A stretch of DNA of 64,000 nucleotides, taken from NCBI RefSeq assembly GCF_016123485.1, contig NZ_JADCKQ010000003.1:124001-188000 (forward strand), written 5' to 3'. Positions 42,869 to 51,341 of the stretch are shown here, piece by piece. Both the position numbers and the translations under genes were made by a program. The notes under the pieces were generated by a model, which was given only the letters and a program-made list of their open reading frames with translations, was not told where the DNA came from and did no database searches. The stretch is from Halocynthiibacter styelae (GTDB lineage: Bacteria; Pseudomonadota; Alphaproteobacteria; Rhodobacterales; Rhodobacteraceae). The stretch's first letter is position 1, and the number at the start of each line of letters is the position of its first letter.

Positions 42869-43726
42869 TCAACTGTCCGGCGTGTTGGGGGCAAGGCTGG
42901 TGCAGATGGTTTTCTGCAGGCTGCGCACCGGGGGGGATGGTTTTGGGGCGCAACGCAGGATGTAAGAAAGTTCTGGCATTTCAAGCATTTGTGCGTCCAG
43001 GATTTCCATGTCATCGCTGATGTATCTGGCCGGCAGAAGCGCGACGCCAAGCCCGGCCAGCACGGCGGAACGGATCCCGGCGGAGCTTGCGCATTCCAGC
43101 ACAATTTCAAGCCCGCAATCAGGTGGGGTGTTCAGGGCGCGGTTCTTGTAGAAACAATCAGCGTCATAGGAAAGGAAGGGCAGGGGGCGGGTCATATCCA
43201 GTTGCAGATCCCGGGACCGGACCCAGTGCAGGCGGTCTTTGTACAGCAGCTGATCGCCTGGAAGAACCTCATCTGAAAAGACTTGCATCAGGGCGATGTC
43301 AATGTCGCCGCGCCTGATTTTATCATCCAGAACAAGGCTTTGGCGTACATGGGTGCGCACGGATACATCCGGGTGCAGGCGGGTGAAACGGCCCAGGATT
43401 TTTGACAGATCACCGCTGGTGATGTCTTCGGTCATGCCCAGGCGGATCTTGCCTGACAGCGCACGGCGCGAGAGACTGGCGAGGGCTTCGTCATGCAGGG
43501 AAAGGATGCGTCTGGCATAGGTCACAAGGCCGCTGCCTTCCTCTGTCAACAGGGGGGCGCCGGGGCGGCGCGTGAGAAGCGGACAGTTCAGGTGATCTTC
43601 TAACCGTTTGATTTTATGACTGATTGCCGATTGTGACAGGGGCATGTGATCCGCCGCGCGCGTGACGCCGCCATGATCGGAAATGGCGCAGAGGGTTTGC
43701 AGGGCGTCGATATCAAGGCGGGGCAT
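42869..43726 (-). CDS. LysR family transcriptional regulator
   Basis: This 285-residue LysR regulator begins PRLDIDALQTLCAISDHGGV, with HTH MPLSQSAISHKIKRLEDHL, and has a substrate-binding domain from residue 90 (GKIRLGMTEDITSGDLSKIL). It diverges from the small membrane-protein gene at 43838. The 111-bp gap contains the dyads ATATGA / TCATAT, which fit a LysR operator. It probably controls that gene. Confidence 0.87.
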   Translation of the reverse strand: MPRLDIDALQTLCAISDHGGVTRAADHMPLSQSAISHKIKRLEDHLNCPLLTRRPGAPLLTEEGSGLVTYARRILSLHDEALASLSRRALSGKIRLGMTEDITSGDLSKILGRFTRLHPDVSVRTHVRQSLVLDDKIRRGDIDIALMQVFSDEVLPGDQLLYKDRLHWVRSRDLQLDMTRPLPFLSYDADCFYKNRALNTPPDCGLEIVLECASSAGIRSAVLAGLGVALLPARYISDDMEILDAQMLEMPELSYILRCAPKPSPPVRSLQKTICTSLAPNTPDS

Positions 43727-43837
43727 GGTAATCTCCGGTATATGACAAAATCAGATGTGAATATGAAAATGTCCCATTTGATTCATATCATGACATATGC
43801 AAAAACACATGGAAACCCCGTTTAAAGGACTGAAAAC

Positions 43838-44071
43838 ATGAATAAATCCCGTCTTGTCAGCATTTTTGAAGTCACTGGTTCCGTGCTGGCGATGATTTAT
43901 GCGCTGCTGATTGCGTCCAATACGGGCAACGAAGTGCTTGGCTTTTCACTGCTTTTGCTGTCTGCCCTGTTGTTTGCGGGGTGGGGGTATCTCGACAAAA
44001 GATGGGCGTTTCTGGCGTTGCAGTTCTTTTATGCCACCTCTGCAATCATCGGGCTGATCCGCTGGGGCTGA
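43838..44071 (+). CDS. Small membrane protein
   Basis: This 77-residue protein has two or three hydrophobic segments (GSVLAMIYALLIASNTG, LGFSLLLLSALLFAGWGYL, WAFLALQFFYATSAIIGLI) with a basic start. It resembles small membrane proteins of unknown function that are found widely in proteobacteria. It is divergent from the LysR gene, which probably regulates it. Confidence 0.6.
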   Translation: MNKSRLVSIFEVTGSVLAMIYALLIASNTGNEVLGFSLLLLSALLFAGWGYLDKRWAFLALQFFYATSAIIGLIRWG

Positions 44072-44096
44072 GGGGCAATATCGCCGTAAACATCCC

Positions 44097-44125
44097 ATGC
44101 ACATTATATGCACAACCTATGCATA
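44097..44125. repeat. Three ATGCA boxes at exact 11-bp spacing
   Basis: ATGCA occurs at 44097, 44108 and 44119. Over 29 bases it matches the middle of the five-unit array at 35993-36021 with only three differences. It lies about 80 bases before the BrnA-like gene, so it may be a control site for that gene. Confidence 0.55.
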
Positions 44126-44204
44126 TCGGGCGCGCGGTGGTCTGACGTGGCTTTAATCTTTTCCCGCCATGATGTCTGCGAAGGATCAGACAGGCGGGAA
44201 TGAA

Positions 44205-44663
44205 ATGTCACATTTTTACGGAAGCGAGATGCCGAAACCTCCAGGGGTGCCGCGCAAAAAGAACGAACTTTACACAGGCTATATGCTGGATGCGATGGCG
44301 CGGCTGGAATGGGATATGCACCATGAAATCGGCGTGCGTCAGCGCATCCCCCGGGCATGGCGTGACATCTGGGCAGAGCGGGCGGAACACCGCAAAAAGC
44401 GCATCACCATTGGCATTGATGAGAATGTGCTGAAGTTTTTCAAAAGCATGGGCACGGGCTATCAGACCCGGATCAATGAGGTGCTGCTGGCCTTCATGTA
44501 TGCCCGCCTGGCTGGTTTCCTGGAAATGCTGGAAACCCCGACGGCCTATCGTGATCTCGTGAAAGAGCAGCCGCAATGGGGCGATATGCAGCGCAATCTT
44601 GACGCAAGCGAGGCCCGGCTTGAGGCCCTGAAAGCAGAGCAGGCGGAACAGGATAAGGATTGA
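44205..44663 (+). CDS. BrnA-like antitoxin-type DNA-binding protein, no toxin partner
   Basis: This 152-residue protein has a basic stretch KKRITIGIDENVLKFFKSMG followed by TRINEVLLAFMYARL, a ribbon-helix-helix pattern close to BrnA/DUF4415 antitoxins. The N-terminal part (PPGVPRKKNELYTGYMLDAM) and the charged C-terminal helix (residues 125-152) are extra. Typical BrnA is about 80-100 residues and follows a BrnT toxin gene; none is seen here. The start at 44205 is preferred over 44169, which has no ribosome binding site. Confidence 0.65.
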   Translation: MSHFYGSEMPKPPGVPRKKNELYTGYMLDAMARLEWDMHHEIGVRQRIPRAWRDIWAERAEHRKKRITIGIDENVLKFFKSMGTGYQTRINEVLLAFMYARLAGFLEMLETPTAYRDLVKEQPQWGDMQRNLDASEARLEALKAEQAEQDKD

Positions 44664-44701
44664 TCTGGCGAGGCGGGTGGTTTCGTGTATGGGTTGTGTG
44701 A

Positions 44702-45715
44702 ATGATTGATTTTACACACCCATGTCTGACCCTGCCGCTGATCTCTGTAATCGGAGTGATCACCTCACTGGCCGGGATCGCGGTGATTGAGGGGATTATG
44801 AAAAAAGAAGAGACGGACGAGAAAGTTCATTTTCTGGCGACTGCATGGGGTCTGTTACTGCTGAGTGGGATGGTAATTCTCGCCTGTGGGGCGGTGTTTT
44901 TTGGCGCAGAAGAATATTGGGAGACCCCAGAAGCTGCCGGACAGGCCGGAGATATGTTTGGGGGCCTTACTGCGTTGTTCTCAGGATTGGCCTTTGCGGG
45001 ACTGATTGCGGCGCTGTTCACCCAAAGGCAGGAGTTGATCACGCAGCGGAAAGAGCTGACGCTGCAGCGCAAAGAGTTGGAGCAAACTCGCAATGTTTTC
45101 CAAAGGCAGAAATTTGAAAGTACATATTTTCATCTTCTGAAGCTGTTTCGTGATTATGCCGAAACTACGAGTTGTCAAAGGGGCGATTTTAGCAATCGTT
45201 GTGCTGTGAATACCCGCAGAGATGTGTTCACCGGTCAGGCACTTTTGCGCGAACTGGCTGCGGAGAGTGTACAAGGCAAGTTCCCTAGGGAAGCTGATTT
45301 AGATAAATTTGAGGGTAAAACCCTGAGGGAGTTCAAAGCGTGGTACGACGAATGCGGCGATTTTTTCCTTGGGCCTTATTTCAGGCTTCTCTGGAACTGC
45401 GTGCGTCTGGTGGATGAGCAGAAAACCCATGATATGAACGACAAAGAAAAGCTTGGTTTCGTACGGTATCTCCGTTCGACTTTGTCACCTGCAGAAGTGA
45501 AGCTTCTAGCGCTCTATGGTTTGTCTGAAGTTGGCAGAAAAGTCGGAGATGAAAACATCGCGCGCTATCAGTTGATCAAATATCTGAAGACTAAAGATGT
45601 TGAGGGCTATCCATTCCTTGTAACCTCTTACGACCCTGAGGCGTTTGGCGATCGGTACGACACAGTAGAGGATGCGATGCGTCGGAGCACGAGCCGAAAT
45701 TCTGACCGGGAATAA
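44702..45715 (+). CDS. Putative phage abortive infection protein (putAbiC family)
   Basis: This 337-residue protein has two N-terminal hydrophobic segments (residues 12-30 and 43-68), then GDMFGGLTALFSGLAFAGLI, a coiled coil of repeated QRKEL units (residues 105-125) and VFQRQKFESTYFHLLKLFRD. That order is the hallmark of the putAbiC family, linked to abortive infection against phage. The C-terminal half (LGPYFRLLWNCVRLVDEQ) is helical. Membrane anchoring plus a coiled coil suggests a sensor of membrane or phage events. No partner gene is certain, but the BrnA-like gene is 38 nt upstream. Confidence 0.75.
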   Translation: MIDFTHPCLTLPLISVIGVITSLAGIAVIEGIMKKEETDEKVHFLATAWGLLLLSGMVILACGAVFFGAEEYWETPEAAGQAGDMFGGLTALFSGLAFAGLIAALFTQRQELITQRKELTLQRKELEQTRNVFQRQKFESTYFHLLKLFRDYAETTSCQRGDFSNRCAVNTRRDVFTGQALLRELAAESVQGKFPREADLDKFEGKTLREFKAWYDECGDFFLGPYFRLLWNCVRLVDEQKTHDMNDKEKLGFVRYLRSTLSPAEVKLLALYGLSEVGRKVGDENIARYQLIKYLKTKDVEGYPFLVTSYDPEAFGDRYDTVEDAMRRSTSRNSDRE

Positions 45716-45725
45716 TAATGGCGCA

Positions 45726-45798
45726 GCCCCTGACCCTGGGTGGGGGTGAAACCCCCTCCCGTGGGGAGGGTCGGGGGCTGTTCGGGCTTTGCCCGAAC
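45726..45798. repeat. Compound GC-rich inverted repeats (REP-like)
   Basis: Three dyads are packed together: GCCCCTGACCCT (45726-45737) with AGGGTCGGGGGC (45767-45778, one wobble), an inner GGGGGT-GAA-ACCCCC (45742-45756), and GTTCGGGC-TTT-GCCCGAAC (45780-45798). This is more complex than a simple terminator and looks like a REP-type element after the putAbiC gene. Confidence 0.6.
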
Positions 45799-45868
45799 CG
45801 GGTGTCATTCACGCATTGACATTCCCCCGGGAAAAGCCTGTTCTGCGGCAAAATGAGGGGCGCGGGAT

Positions 45869-46756
45869 ATGGCTTTTAAAGACTGGATGGTGATCATCAT
45901 CCTCGGCATTGGCTGGGGGATGTCATTTGTGTTCAACGAGATCCTGTTGCGCGAGCTTGGGCCGGTGACTGTGTCACTGGGACGGGTGAGCTTCGGGGCG
46001 GCGGGGTGCTGGGCCTGGGTCTTGCTGACGCGCCGCAACGTGCCCCTGACACGACGCCTGGCGATGGAAATGCTGGGCTTTGGCGCGCTGAGTTTTGCTT
46101 TACCTTTCGCGATCTATGCCCTGGGCCAGCAAAGTATCGCTGCCGGTATGGCGGGGATCATCAATGCGATGACGCCGGTGATGGTGGTGCTGATTTCGCA
46201 TTTCTGGCCAGAGGGCGAACGCGCAACCGGGCCGAAGACCCTGGGCGTGTTGTTTGGCTTCCTGGGGATCGTGATCCTGGCGCTGCCGGTGTTGCAGCGG
46301 GGGGAAAGCTCTGCTTTTCTGGCGATCCTGATCACCATTGGCGCGCCGGTCTGTTACGGGATTTCCGGCAATCTGGCGCGGCGGTATAAGGCGATTGATC
46401 CGGCGGTTCTGGCGGCGCTGGGCCTGACGGGGGCGACGGTTCTGATTGCGCCGCTGGCGATCTGGCACGATGGTTGGCCCATGATCACCCGGGCGGAAAC
46501 CTGGGGCGCGCTGATGGTGATCGGCTTTGTCCTGACCTCAGCGTCCTTCATTGCTTTTTACTGGGTGCTGCCACGGGTCGGGCCGACGAATACGTCAACC
46601 GTGACCTTTATCGCGCCGATTTCCGCGGTGCTGCTGGGGGTATATCTGCTGGGCGAAAGTATCCGTTTTGAGCAGGCCCTGGGCATGGCTGTGATCTTCT
46701 GTGGGCTGCTGGCGATCGATGGGCGGATCCTGAAGCGGATCAGGGGCGCGCGCTGA
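45869..46756 (+). CDS. EamA/DMT family transporter
   Basis: This 295-residue polytopic protein has ten hydrophobic segments and two EamA repeats (VIIILGIGWGMSFVFNEILL; STVTFIAPISAVLLGVYLLG). It is a probable exporter of an amino acid or metabolite. It overlaps the end of the convergent lipoprotein gene by 17 nt. Substrate unknown. Confidence 0.87.
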   Translation: MAFKDWMVIIILGIGWGMSFVFNEILLRELGPVTVSLGRVSFGAAGCWAWVLLTRRNVPLTRRLAMEMLGFGALSFALPFAIYALGQQSIAAGMAGIINAMTPVMVVLISHFWPEGERATGPKTLGVLFGFLGIVILALPVLQRGESSAFLAILITIGAPVCYGISGNLARRYKAIDPAVLAALGLTGATVLIAPLAIWHDGWPMITRAETWGALMVIGFVLTSASFIAFYWVLPRVGPTNTSTVTFIAPISAVLLGVYLLGESIRFEQALGMAVIFCGLLAIDGRILKRIRGAR

Positions 46757-47093
46757 TCACGCGGATCAGGCGGTAGCGGTAATATCCGGCATCCGCAATG
46801 TATTCGCCTGGCGCGGCACGCAGGCTGCGTTCGATTTCCAGCTCATAGGTTGTGCCGGCTTCATGGGTGAAGCCTTCGATGCCCTCGTAGAAAAACTGCC
46901 CGTCCACCACGAGACATTTCATCGGGATCAGCCCCTGACAATCTGCGCGTTGCGGGGCGACGGATACTGTCAGGCGCTGGGGCACTTCTGCCTTCAGCGC
47001 ATTTGTACCGGACGGATTGCCCGCATCTTCCGTACAGGCACTGAGGGCGGTTGTCAGAAGCAGGGCAAGGGGTGTGAGGCGCAGTCGGGTCAT
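46740..47093 (-). CDS. DUF4377-type lipoprotein
   Basis: This 117-residue lipoprotein has a signal peptide ending in the lipobox LSAC (LALLLTTALSAC). The mature part contains ADCQGLIPMKCLVVDGQ and IEGFTHEAGTTYELEIER, the pattern of DUF4377 proteins. Two further cysteines may form a disulfide. Its role is unknown. The ribosome binding site AAAGGAA is good. Confidence 0.75.
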   Translation of the reverse strand: MTRLRLTPLALLLTTALSACTEDAGNPSGTNALKAEVPQRLTVSVAPQRADCQGLIPMKCLVVDGQFFYEGIEGFTHEAGTTYELEIERSLRAAPGEYIADAGYYRYRLIRVISARP

Positions 47094-47172
47094 GGAGATT
47101 CCTTTATCTCCTGGCAGGGTAGTCAGCTGAATTTCCGGTGTGAGGGGAAAACATCGCGCAAGTTCCCTCGTG

Positions 47173-47367
47173 TCACAGCATGGGATGCCTGGGGGCTGGT
47201 GTCTGACGGGGCGGGGGTGTCAGCCCGATGTCGCGGGCCAGATGCGTGCCCAGCCGCCGGGCCAGGTGATCCGGGTTGCCGGTGCGATACGGGCGGGGAT
47301 GGCGTTGTAGCCAGATGAGGTTGCGAAACCAGTGCGATGATGCGGATTTAATATGTGAAAGTTTCAT
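47173..47367 (-). CDS. Small DUF1127-like protein
   Basis: This 64-residue basic protein (MKLSHIKSASSHWFRNLIWL) ends in RRLGTHLARDIGLTPPP, which resembles the DUF1127 core, where a conserved LxRDIGL occurs. Short DUF1127 proteins affect RNA turnover and phosphate or stress responses in alphaproteobacteria. It diverges from a LysR gene. Confidence 0.55.
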   Translation of the reverse strand: MKLSHIKSASSHWFRNLIWLQRHPRPYRTGNPDHLARRLGTHLARDIGLTPPPRQTPAPRHPML

Positions 47368-47470
47368 CAGAGACCTGAATGTTATTGTTCTGATGCCAGT
47401 CTGCCGCCCCTGCCTGGCGTTGACAAAAGCTGCTATGCGACACAACATGTGCAAAAAAGGCACAAGTCAT

Positions 47471-48367
47471 ATGTATCGGAACCTTCCGTCTCTGAATGCG
47501 TTGCGGGCGTTTGAAGCTGCGGGCCGTCATGGCAGTTTCTCGGACGCGGCAGTGGAGCTGGGCGTTAGTCATTCCTCTGTCAGCCGTCATATCCGGGGGC
47601 TGGAGCTGCGCCTGGAGGTGCAGTTGTTCCGGCCACAGTCGCGCGGGGTGGTTCTGACGGATCAGGGGCAGGCTTATTTGGCGCAGCTTTCACCGGCGTT
47701 TGATGCGATTGCCGAAGCAACGGACAGTCTGCATCCCCGGAGCCAGAGCCGCATTACCGTGAACAGTGATCCTTTGCTGGCAGAAAAGTGGCTGATGCCC
47801 CGGCTGGGGGCGTTTCACCAGTTGCATCCGGATATTGAGATCCGGCTGGAAACCTCAACCCGTCTGGCGCGGCTGGATCAGCATGAGGCCGATATGGCCC
47901 TGCGGTTTTTTCGCTATTCTGAGGCGGCGGGTGCGGCGCCGTTGTTGTTTGATTCACCGCTGAGTCCGTATGGGCTTCAGGCGTTAGGTGATGCTGCCCG
48001 GGATCCGCGCTGGTTTTTATCGGTACAGCGTCTTGTGGATCGGGATGGTGACCCGTGGCGGGACTGGTTGCAGGCGGCGGGCATTCCTGCAGGTGATGTG
48101 CCGGACACAAAACGTTCCCTGAAATCACCCCCGTTGGCGATTGCGGCGGCCCTGGCCGGGCAGGGGGTGATCCTGACCGGGCCGGAACTGATCCCTGGCG
48201 AGTTGGCAGACGGCCGGTTGATCCACCTGTCAGATGTGACGATACAGGCGGGCAGTTATAATCTGGTGTTGCGCGAAGGGGCCGCGCGCCGGCGTGGTGT
48301 GCGACGGTTTACCGAGTGGCTTTTGGAGGAGGCCAGGCAGTTTCGGGAAGGGCCCGGTGCGGTATAG
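47471..48367 (+). CDS. LysR family transcriptional regulator (GcvA-like)
   Basis: This 298-residue regulator begins MYRNLPSLNALRAFEAAGRH and has the HTH VELGVSHSSVSRHIRGLE. It is a GcvA-type LysR protein with an effector domain from residue 92. The start at 47471 is chosen because the family pattern begins there. It diverges from the DUF1127-like gene and ends about 200 bp before atpI. Confidence 0.87.
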   Translation: MYRNLPSLNALRAFEAAGRHGSFSDAAVELGVSHSSVSRHIRGLELRLEVQLFRPQSRGVVLTDQGQAYLAQLSPAFDAIAEATDSLHPRSQSRITVNSDPLLAEKWLMPRLGAFHQLHPDIEIRLETSTRLARLDQHEADMALRFFRYSEAAGAAPLLFDSPLSPYGLQALGDAARDPRWFLSVQRLVDRDGDPWRDWLQAAGIPAGDVPDTKRSLKSPPLAIAAALAGQGVILTGPELIPGELADGRLIHLSDVTIQAGSYNLVLREGAARRRGVRRFTEWLLEEARQFREGPGAV

Positions 48368-48507
48368 TCAACCGGAAAGTTAAGTAACGGGGATTCCGGC
48401 TGTTAGCGTGCAACAGGCGTTCCGGTGTGAACCGTGTGTAACTTCGGGTCTATTTTTTATATTTGTTTACAATGACTTATCGAGTGAAAACTTTCCTCAA
48501 TACTCTG

Positions 48508-48536
48508 TTGACTCTGAACCACTGCGCCCCTAGGTT
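48508..48536 (+). promoter_or_regulatory. Candidate promoter of the F0 ATP synthase operon
   Basis: TTGACT (48508-48513) and TAGGTT (48531-48536) are separated by exactly 17 bases, a good sigma-70 spacing. Transcription would start near 48543, giving a short leader before atpI at 48566. Confidence 0.5.
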
Positions 48537-48565
48537 CACCGCGAGTTTCCAAAGGGGCCATCTTG

Positions 48566-48928
48566 ATGTCTGACCAGCCCGATCCCGACCGCCTTAAGGC
48601 GCTTGAAAGCCGGATCGACGCGCTGAAGCAGACGCAGGAAGATGCCCCACGCAAGGAATATCATCACTCGATGGCCTCAGTTGCCTGGCGGATGGTGACG
48701 GAACTTGTGGCTGGTCTGGGGATCGGCTTTGGGATTGGATTGGGATTGGATGCGGTCTTTGGAACGAAGCCATTCCTGATGATAATATTTTTGCTGGTGG
48801 GCTTTGCTGCAGGTATCCGGGTTATGATCGGAACCGCGCAGGAACTCCAGGAACAGAGAATGAAAGCAGCGGCTGCTGCGGATGAGACACAGGCGGATGA
48901 ACCCGCCGCAGAGACGACGAAGGATTGA
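48566..48928 (+). CDS. atpI: ATP synthase protein I
   Basis: This 120-residue protein has two hydrophobic segments ([20 protein letters not shown] and [20 protein letters not shown]) flanked by charged ends, and fits AtpI. AtpI is thought to help c-ring assembly or Mg2+ handling. The C-terminal tail is Ala-Glu-rich. The ATG is preceded by AAAGGGG. It heads the F0 operon, and its stop is 2 nt before atpB. Confidence 0.9.
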   Translation: MSDQPDPDRLKALESRIDALKQTQEDAPRKEYHHSMASVAWRMVTELVAGLGIGFGIGLGLDAVFGTKPFLMIIFLLVGFAAGIRVMIGTAQELQEQRMKAAAAADETQADEPAAETTKD

Positions 48929-48930
48929 CC

Positions 48931-49686
48931 ATGGCAGCGGAAGCAGCAGGACCGAGCGGATTGCAAATTCACCCGATGGATCAGTTTATGATCAAGCCGT
49001 TGTTCGGGAATGGTGAAATCGCTTTCTACACACCAACCAACGTGACACTCTGGATGGCTCTGGCCATTGTTGCGATTGTTGTCTTGATGGTTGTGGGTAC
49101 AAGCAGCCGCGCGATTGTGCCGGGTCGTCGTCAGTCCGTTGCAGAGATGGCTTACGGTTTCATCTATAAAATGGTTGAAGACGTTGCCGGTAAAGATGCG
49201 GTTGGCTTCTTCCCATATATCATGACCCTGTTCATGTTTATCGTGTTCTCAAACTTCCTTGGTCTTCTGCCGATGAGCTTTACCACAACATCCCATATCG
49301 CAGTGACTGCGGTTCTGGCGATGCTGGTGTTCCTGGGCGTGACCATCATCGGTTTCGTGAAAAATGGCGTCAGCTTTCTTGGCCTGTTCTGGGTGTCTTC
49401 CGCACCACTGGCCCTGCGTCCGATCCTGGCCATCATCGAAGTCACATCTTATTTCGTGCGTCCTGTCAGCCATTCTATCCGTCTTGCGGGTAACGTTATG
49501 GCCGGCCACGCGGTTATCAAAGTATTCGCAGGCTTTGCCGGTGCCATGGGCATCGGGGCGATCCTGCCAATCGGTATGATCACTGCGGTATATGCACTCG
49601 AAGTTCTCGTAGCCTTTATCCAGGCTTACGTGTTCACCATTCTGACCTGTGTGTATCTGAAAGATGCACTGCACCCATCACACTAA
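48931..49686 (+). CDS. atpB: F0 ATP synthase subunit a
   Basis: This 251-residue protein has about six membrane segments. The essential arginine lies in the conserved [18 protein letters not shown], and the later [21 protein letters not shown] is the second half of the proton path. It forms the half-channels against the c-ring. The start at 48931 is the ATG two bases after the atpI stop. Confidence 0.96.
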   Translation: MAAEAAGPSGLQIHPMDQFMIKPLFGNGEIAFYTPTNVTLWMALAIVAIVVLMVVGTSSRAIVPGRRQSVAEMAYGFIYKMVEDVAGKDAVGFFPYIMTLFMFIVFSNFLGLLPMSFTTTSHIAVTAVLAMLVFLGVTIIGFVKNGVSFLGLFWVSSAPLALRPILAIIEVTSYFVRPVSHSIRLAGNVMAGHAVIKVFAGFAGAMGIGAILPIGMITAVYALEVLVAFIQAYVFTILTCVYLKDALHPSH

Positions 49687-49735
49687 GGGCTGGTCTGAAC
49701 TACTACCTCAACTTCCAATCGTAAGGAGAATTATT

Positions 49736-49960
49736 ATGGAAGGCGATCTCGCACACATCGGCGCAGGCCTCGCAGGCATGGGCACAGGTATTGCAGCACT
49801 TGGTGTTGGTAATGTTGCAGCCAACTTCCTGGCTGGCGCTCTGCGCAACCCATCCGCAGCTGCTTCCCAGACTGCTAACCTTTTCATCGGCATCGCTTTT
49901 GCAGAAGCTCTGGGGATTTTCTCTTTCCTCGTAGCACTGCTGCTGATGTTCGCTGTTTAA
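49736..49960 (+). CDS. atpE: F0 ATP synthase subunit c
   Basis: This 74-residue hairpin protein has two membrane helices with the conserved loop RNPSA between them, and the proton-carrying carboxylate is Glu in [11 protein letters not shown]. The Gln-Thr/Ser pattern of sodium-binding c subunits is absent near this Glu, so a proton-driven ring is likely. The ribosome binding site AAGGAGAA is strong, as expected for the most abundant subunit. Confidence 0.97.
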   Translation: MEGDLAHIGAGLAGMGTGIAALGVGNVAANFLAGALRNPSAAASQTANLFIGIAFAEALGIFSFLVALLLMFAV

Positions 49961-50039
49961 GACCTGACAGAACATTCCTTACGCACGGGTGGGTCTGCTA
50001 AGATCCACCCGATGTATACGAAGGCTCTGAGGGGACGAC

Positions 50040-50594
50040 ATGGCTAATACAACAAATACGGCGGACGCGTCTCAGGATGCTTTTCGTGCAGCTGAAGAAG
50101 CTGCCGGTGGCCTGCCACAGCTGGAACTGTCAACTTTCCCAAACCAGATTTTCTGGCTTGCGGTCACGCTTGTTGTCATTTTCTTTGTGCTGTCCAAAGT
50201 GGCATTGCCACGGATTGCATCTGTTCTTGCTGAACGTCGTGGCACCATCACAAATGACATTGCTGCTGCTGAAGATCTGAAAGCCAAAGCGCTGGAAGCT
50301 GAAGAGACCTATAACAAGGCGCTCGCAGATGCCCGCACGGAAGCTGCACAGATTGTTGCAGACACCAAAGCAGAAATTCAGGCGGATCTTGATAAAGCGA
50401 TTGCGAAAGCAGACGCTGAGATTGCAGCCAAAGCCGCGGAAAGCGAAACTGCTATCGCTGACATCCGCGCCGGTGCTGAAGAGGCTGTGAAAGCAGTCGC
50501 GAAAGACACTGCCAAAGAAATCATCGCTGCACTGGGTGGTAAGGCTGACGGCCGTACCGTGACCTCTGCTGTGACTGCGCGGATGAAAGGGTAA
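50040..50594 (+). CDS. F0 ATP synthase subunit b'
   Basis: This 184-residue protein has a single membrane segment ([20 protein letters not shown], residues 36-55) and a long Ala-Glu-Lys-rich helix, forming one half of the peripheral stalk. Its place after atpE and before atpF is typical for b' in photosynthetic-lineage alphaproteobacteria. A moderate N-terminal extension precedes the membrane segment. Confidence 0.93.
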   Translation: MANTTNTADASQDAFRAAEEAAGGLPQLELSTFPNQIFWLAVTLVVIFFVLSKVALPRIASVLAERRGTITNDIAAAEDLKAKALEAEETYNKALADARTEAAQIVADTKAEIQADLDKAIAKADAEIAAKAAESETAIADIRAGAEEAVKAVAKDTAKEIIAALGGKADGRTVTSAVTARMKG

Positions 50595-50598
50595 GAGC

Positions 50599-51156
50599 AT
50601 GAAAAAACTTTCCGTTCTTTTTGCACTTGCTGCCACGCCGGCTTTTGCCGCGGGTGACATTCCGTTTTTCTCTCTGTTCAACACTGACTTTGTTGTTCTG
50701 ATCGCTTTCCTGGCTTTCGTTGGTATCCTGCTGGTTGCCAAGGTTCCGGGTCTGCTGGGTGGTCAGCTGGACGCGCGTGCCGAGGGCATCCGTTCCGAGC
50801 TGGACGAAGCCCGTGCGCTGCGTGAAGAAGCACAGACACTGCTGGCCTCTTACGAGCGCAAGCAGGAAGAAGTGAAAGAGCAGGCTGACCGCATCGTTGC
50901 GCATGCAAAGATGGAAGCTGAAGAAGCTGCAGAGCTGGCGAAAGAGGAGCTGAAAGCTTCTATCGCACGTCGTCTGCAGTCTGCTGAAGATCAGATCGCA
51001 TCTGCACAGGCTGCAGCTGTGAAGGAAGTCCGCGATCGTGCGGTTTCCGTTGCTGTTGGCGCCGCTGGTGATCTGTTCGTGAAGAACATGACCGCTGCGG
51101 AAGGCAACGCAATGATTGATGCAGCGATTGCAGAAGCAGAACAGCGTCTGAACTAA
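50599..51156 (+). CDS. atpF: F0 ATP synthase subunit b
   Basis: This 185-residue stalk subunit has an N-terminal hydrophobic stretch ([20 protein letters not shown]) that looks like a signal peptide, and a second ([19 protein letters not shown]) that anchors it. A long charged coiled coil follows ([18 protein letters not shown]). Together with b' it forms a heterodimeric stalk. A terminator follows at 51177. Confidence 0.93.
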   Translation: MKKLSVLFALAATPAFAAGDIPFFSLFNTDFVVLIAFLAFVGILLVAKVPGLLGGQLDARAEGIRSELDEARALREEAQTLLASYERKQEEVKEQADRIVAHAKMEAEEAAELAKEELKASIARRLQSAEDQIASAQAAAVKEVRDRAVSVAVGAAGDLFVKNMTAAEGNAMIDAAIAEAEQRLN

Positions 51157-51176
51157 GACGTTCAAAAGCGAATTAG

Positions 51177-51218
51177 AAAACCGGTCTGCGTTCTGCGCGG
51201 GCCGGTTTTTCTTTTTTG
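51177..51218 (+). terminator. Terminator of the F0 operon
   Basis: AAAACCGG (51177-51184) pairs with CCGGTTTT (51202-51209), followed by a T-rich run to 51218. It closes the atpI-atpF unit. Confidence 0.85.
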
Positions 51219-51341
51219 TAGGGGGAAACGCGAAAGGCAATATGGTTACCGGATCGTGGCCGTATATACGCACGGGTTGTTTCGAAAAACAACGGAGGTA
51301 TCATAGGGTGAATCTTTAATTTAATTTTTGGGAGAACCTCT

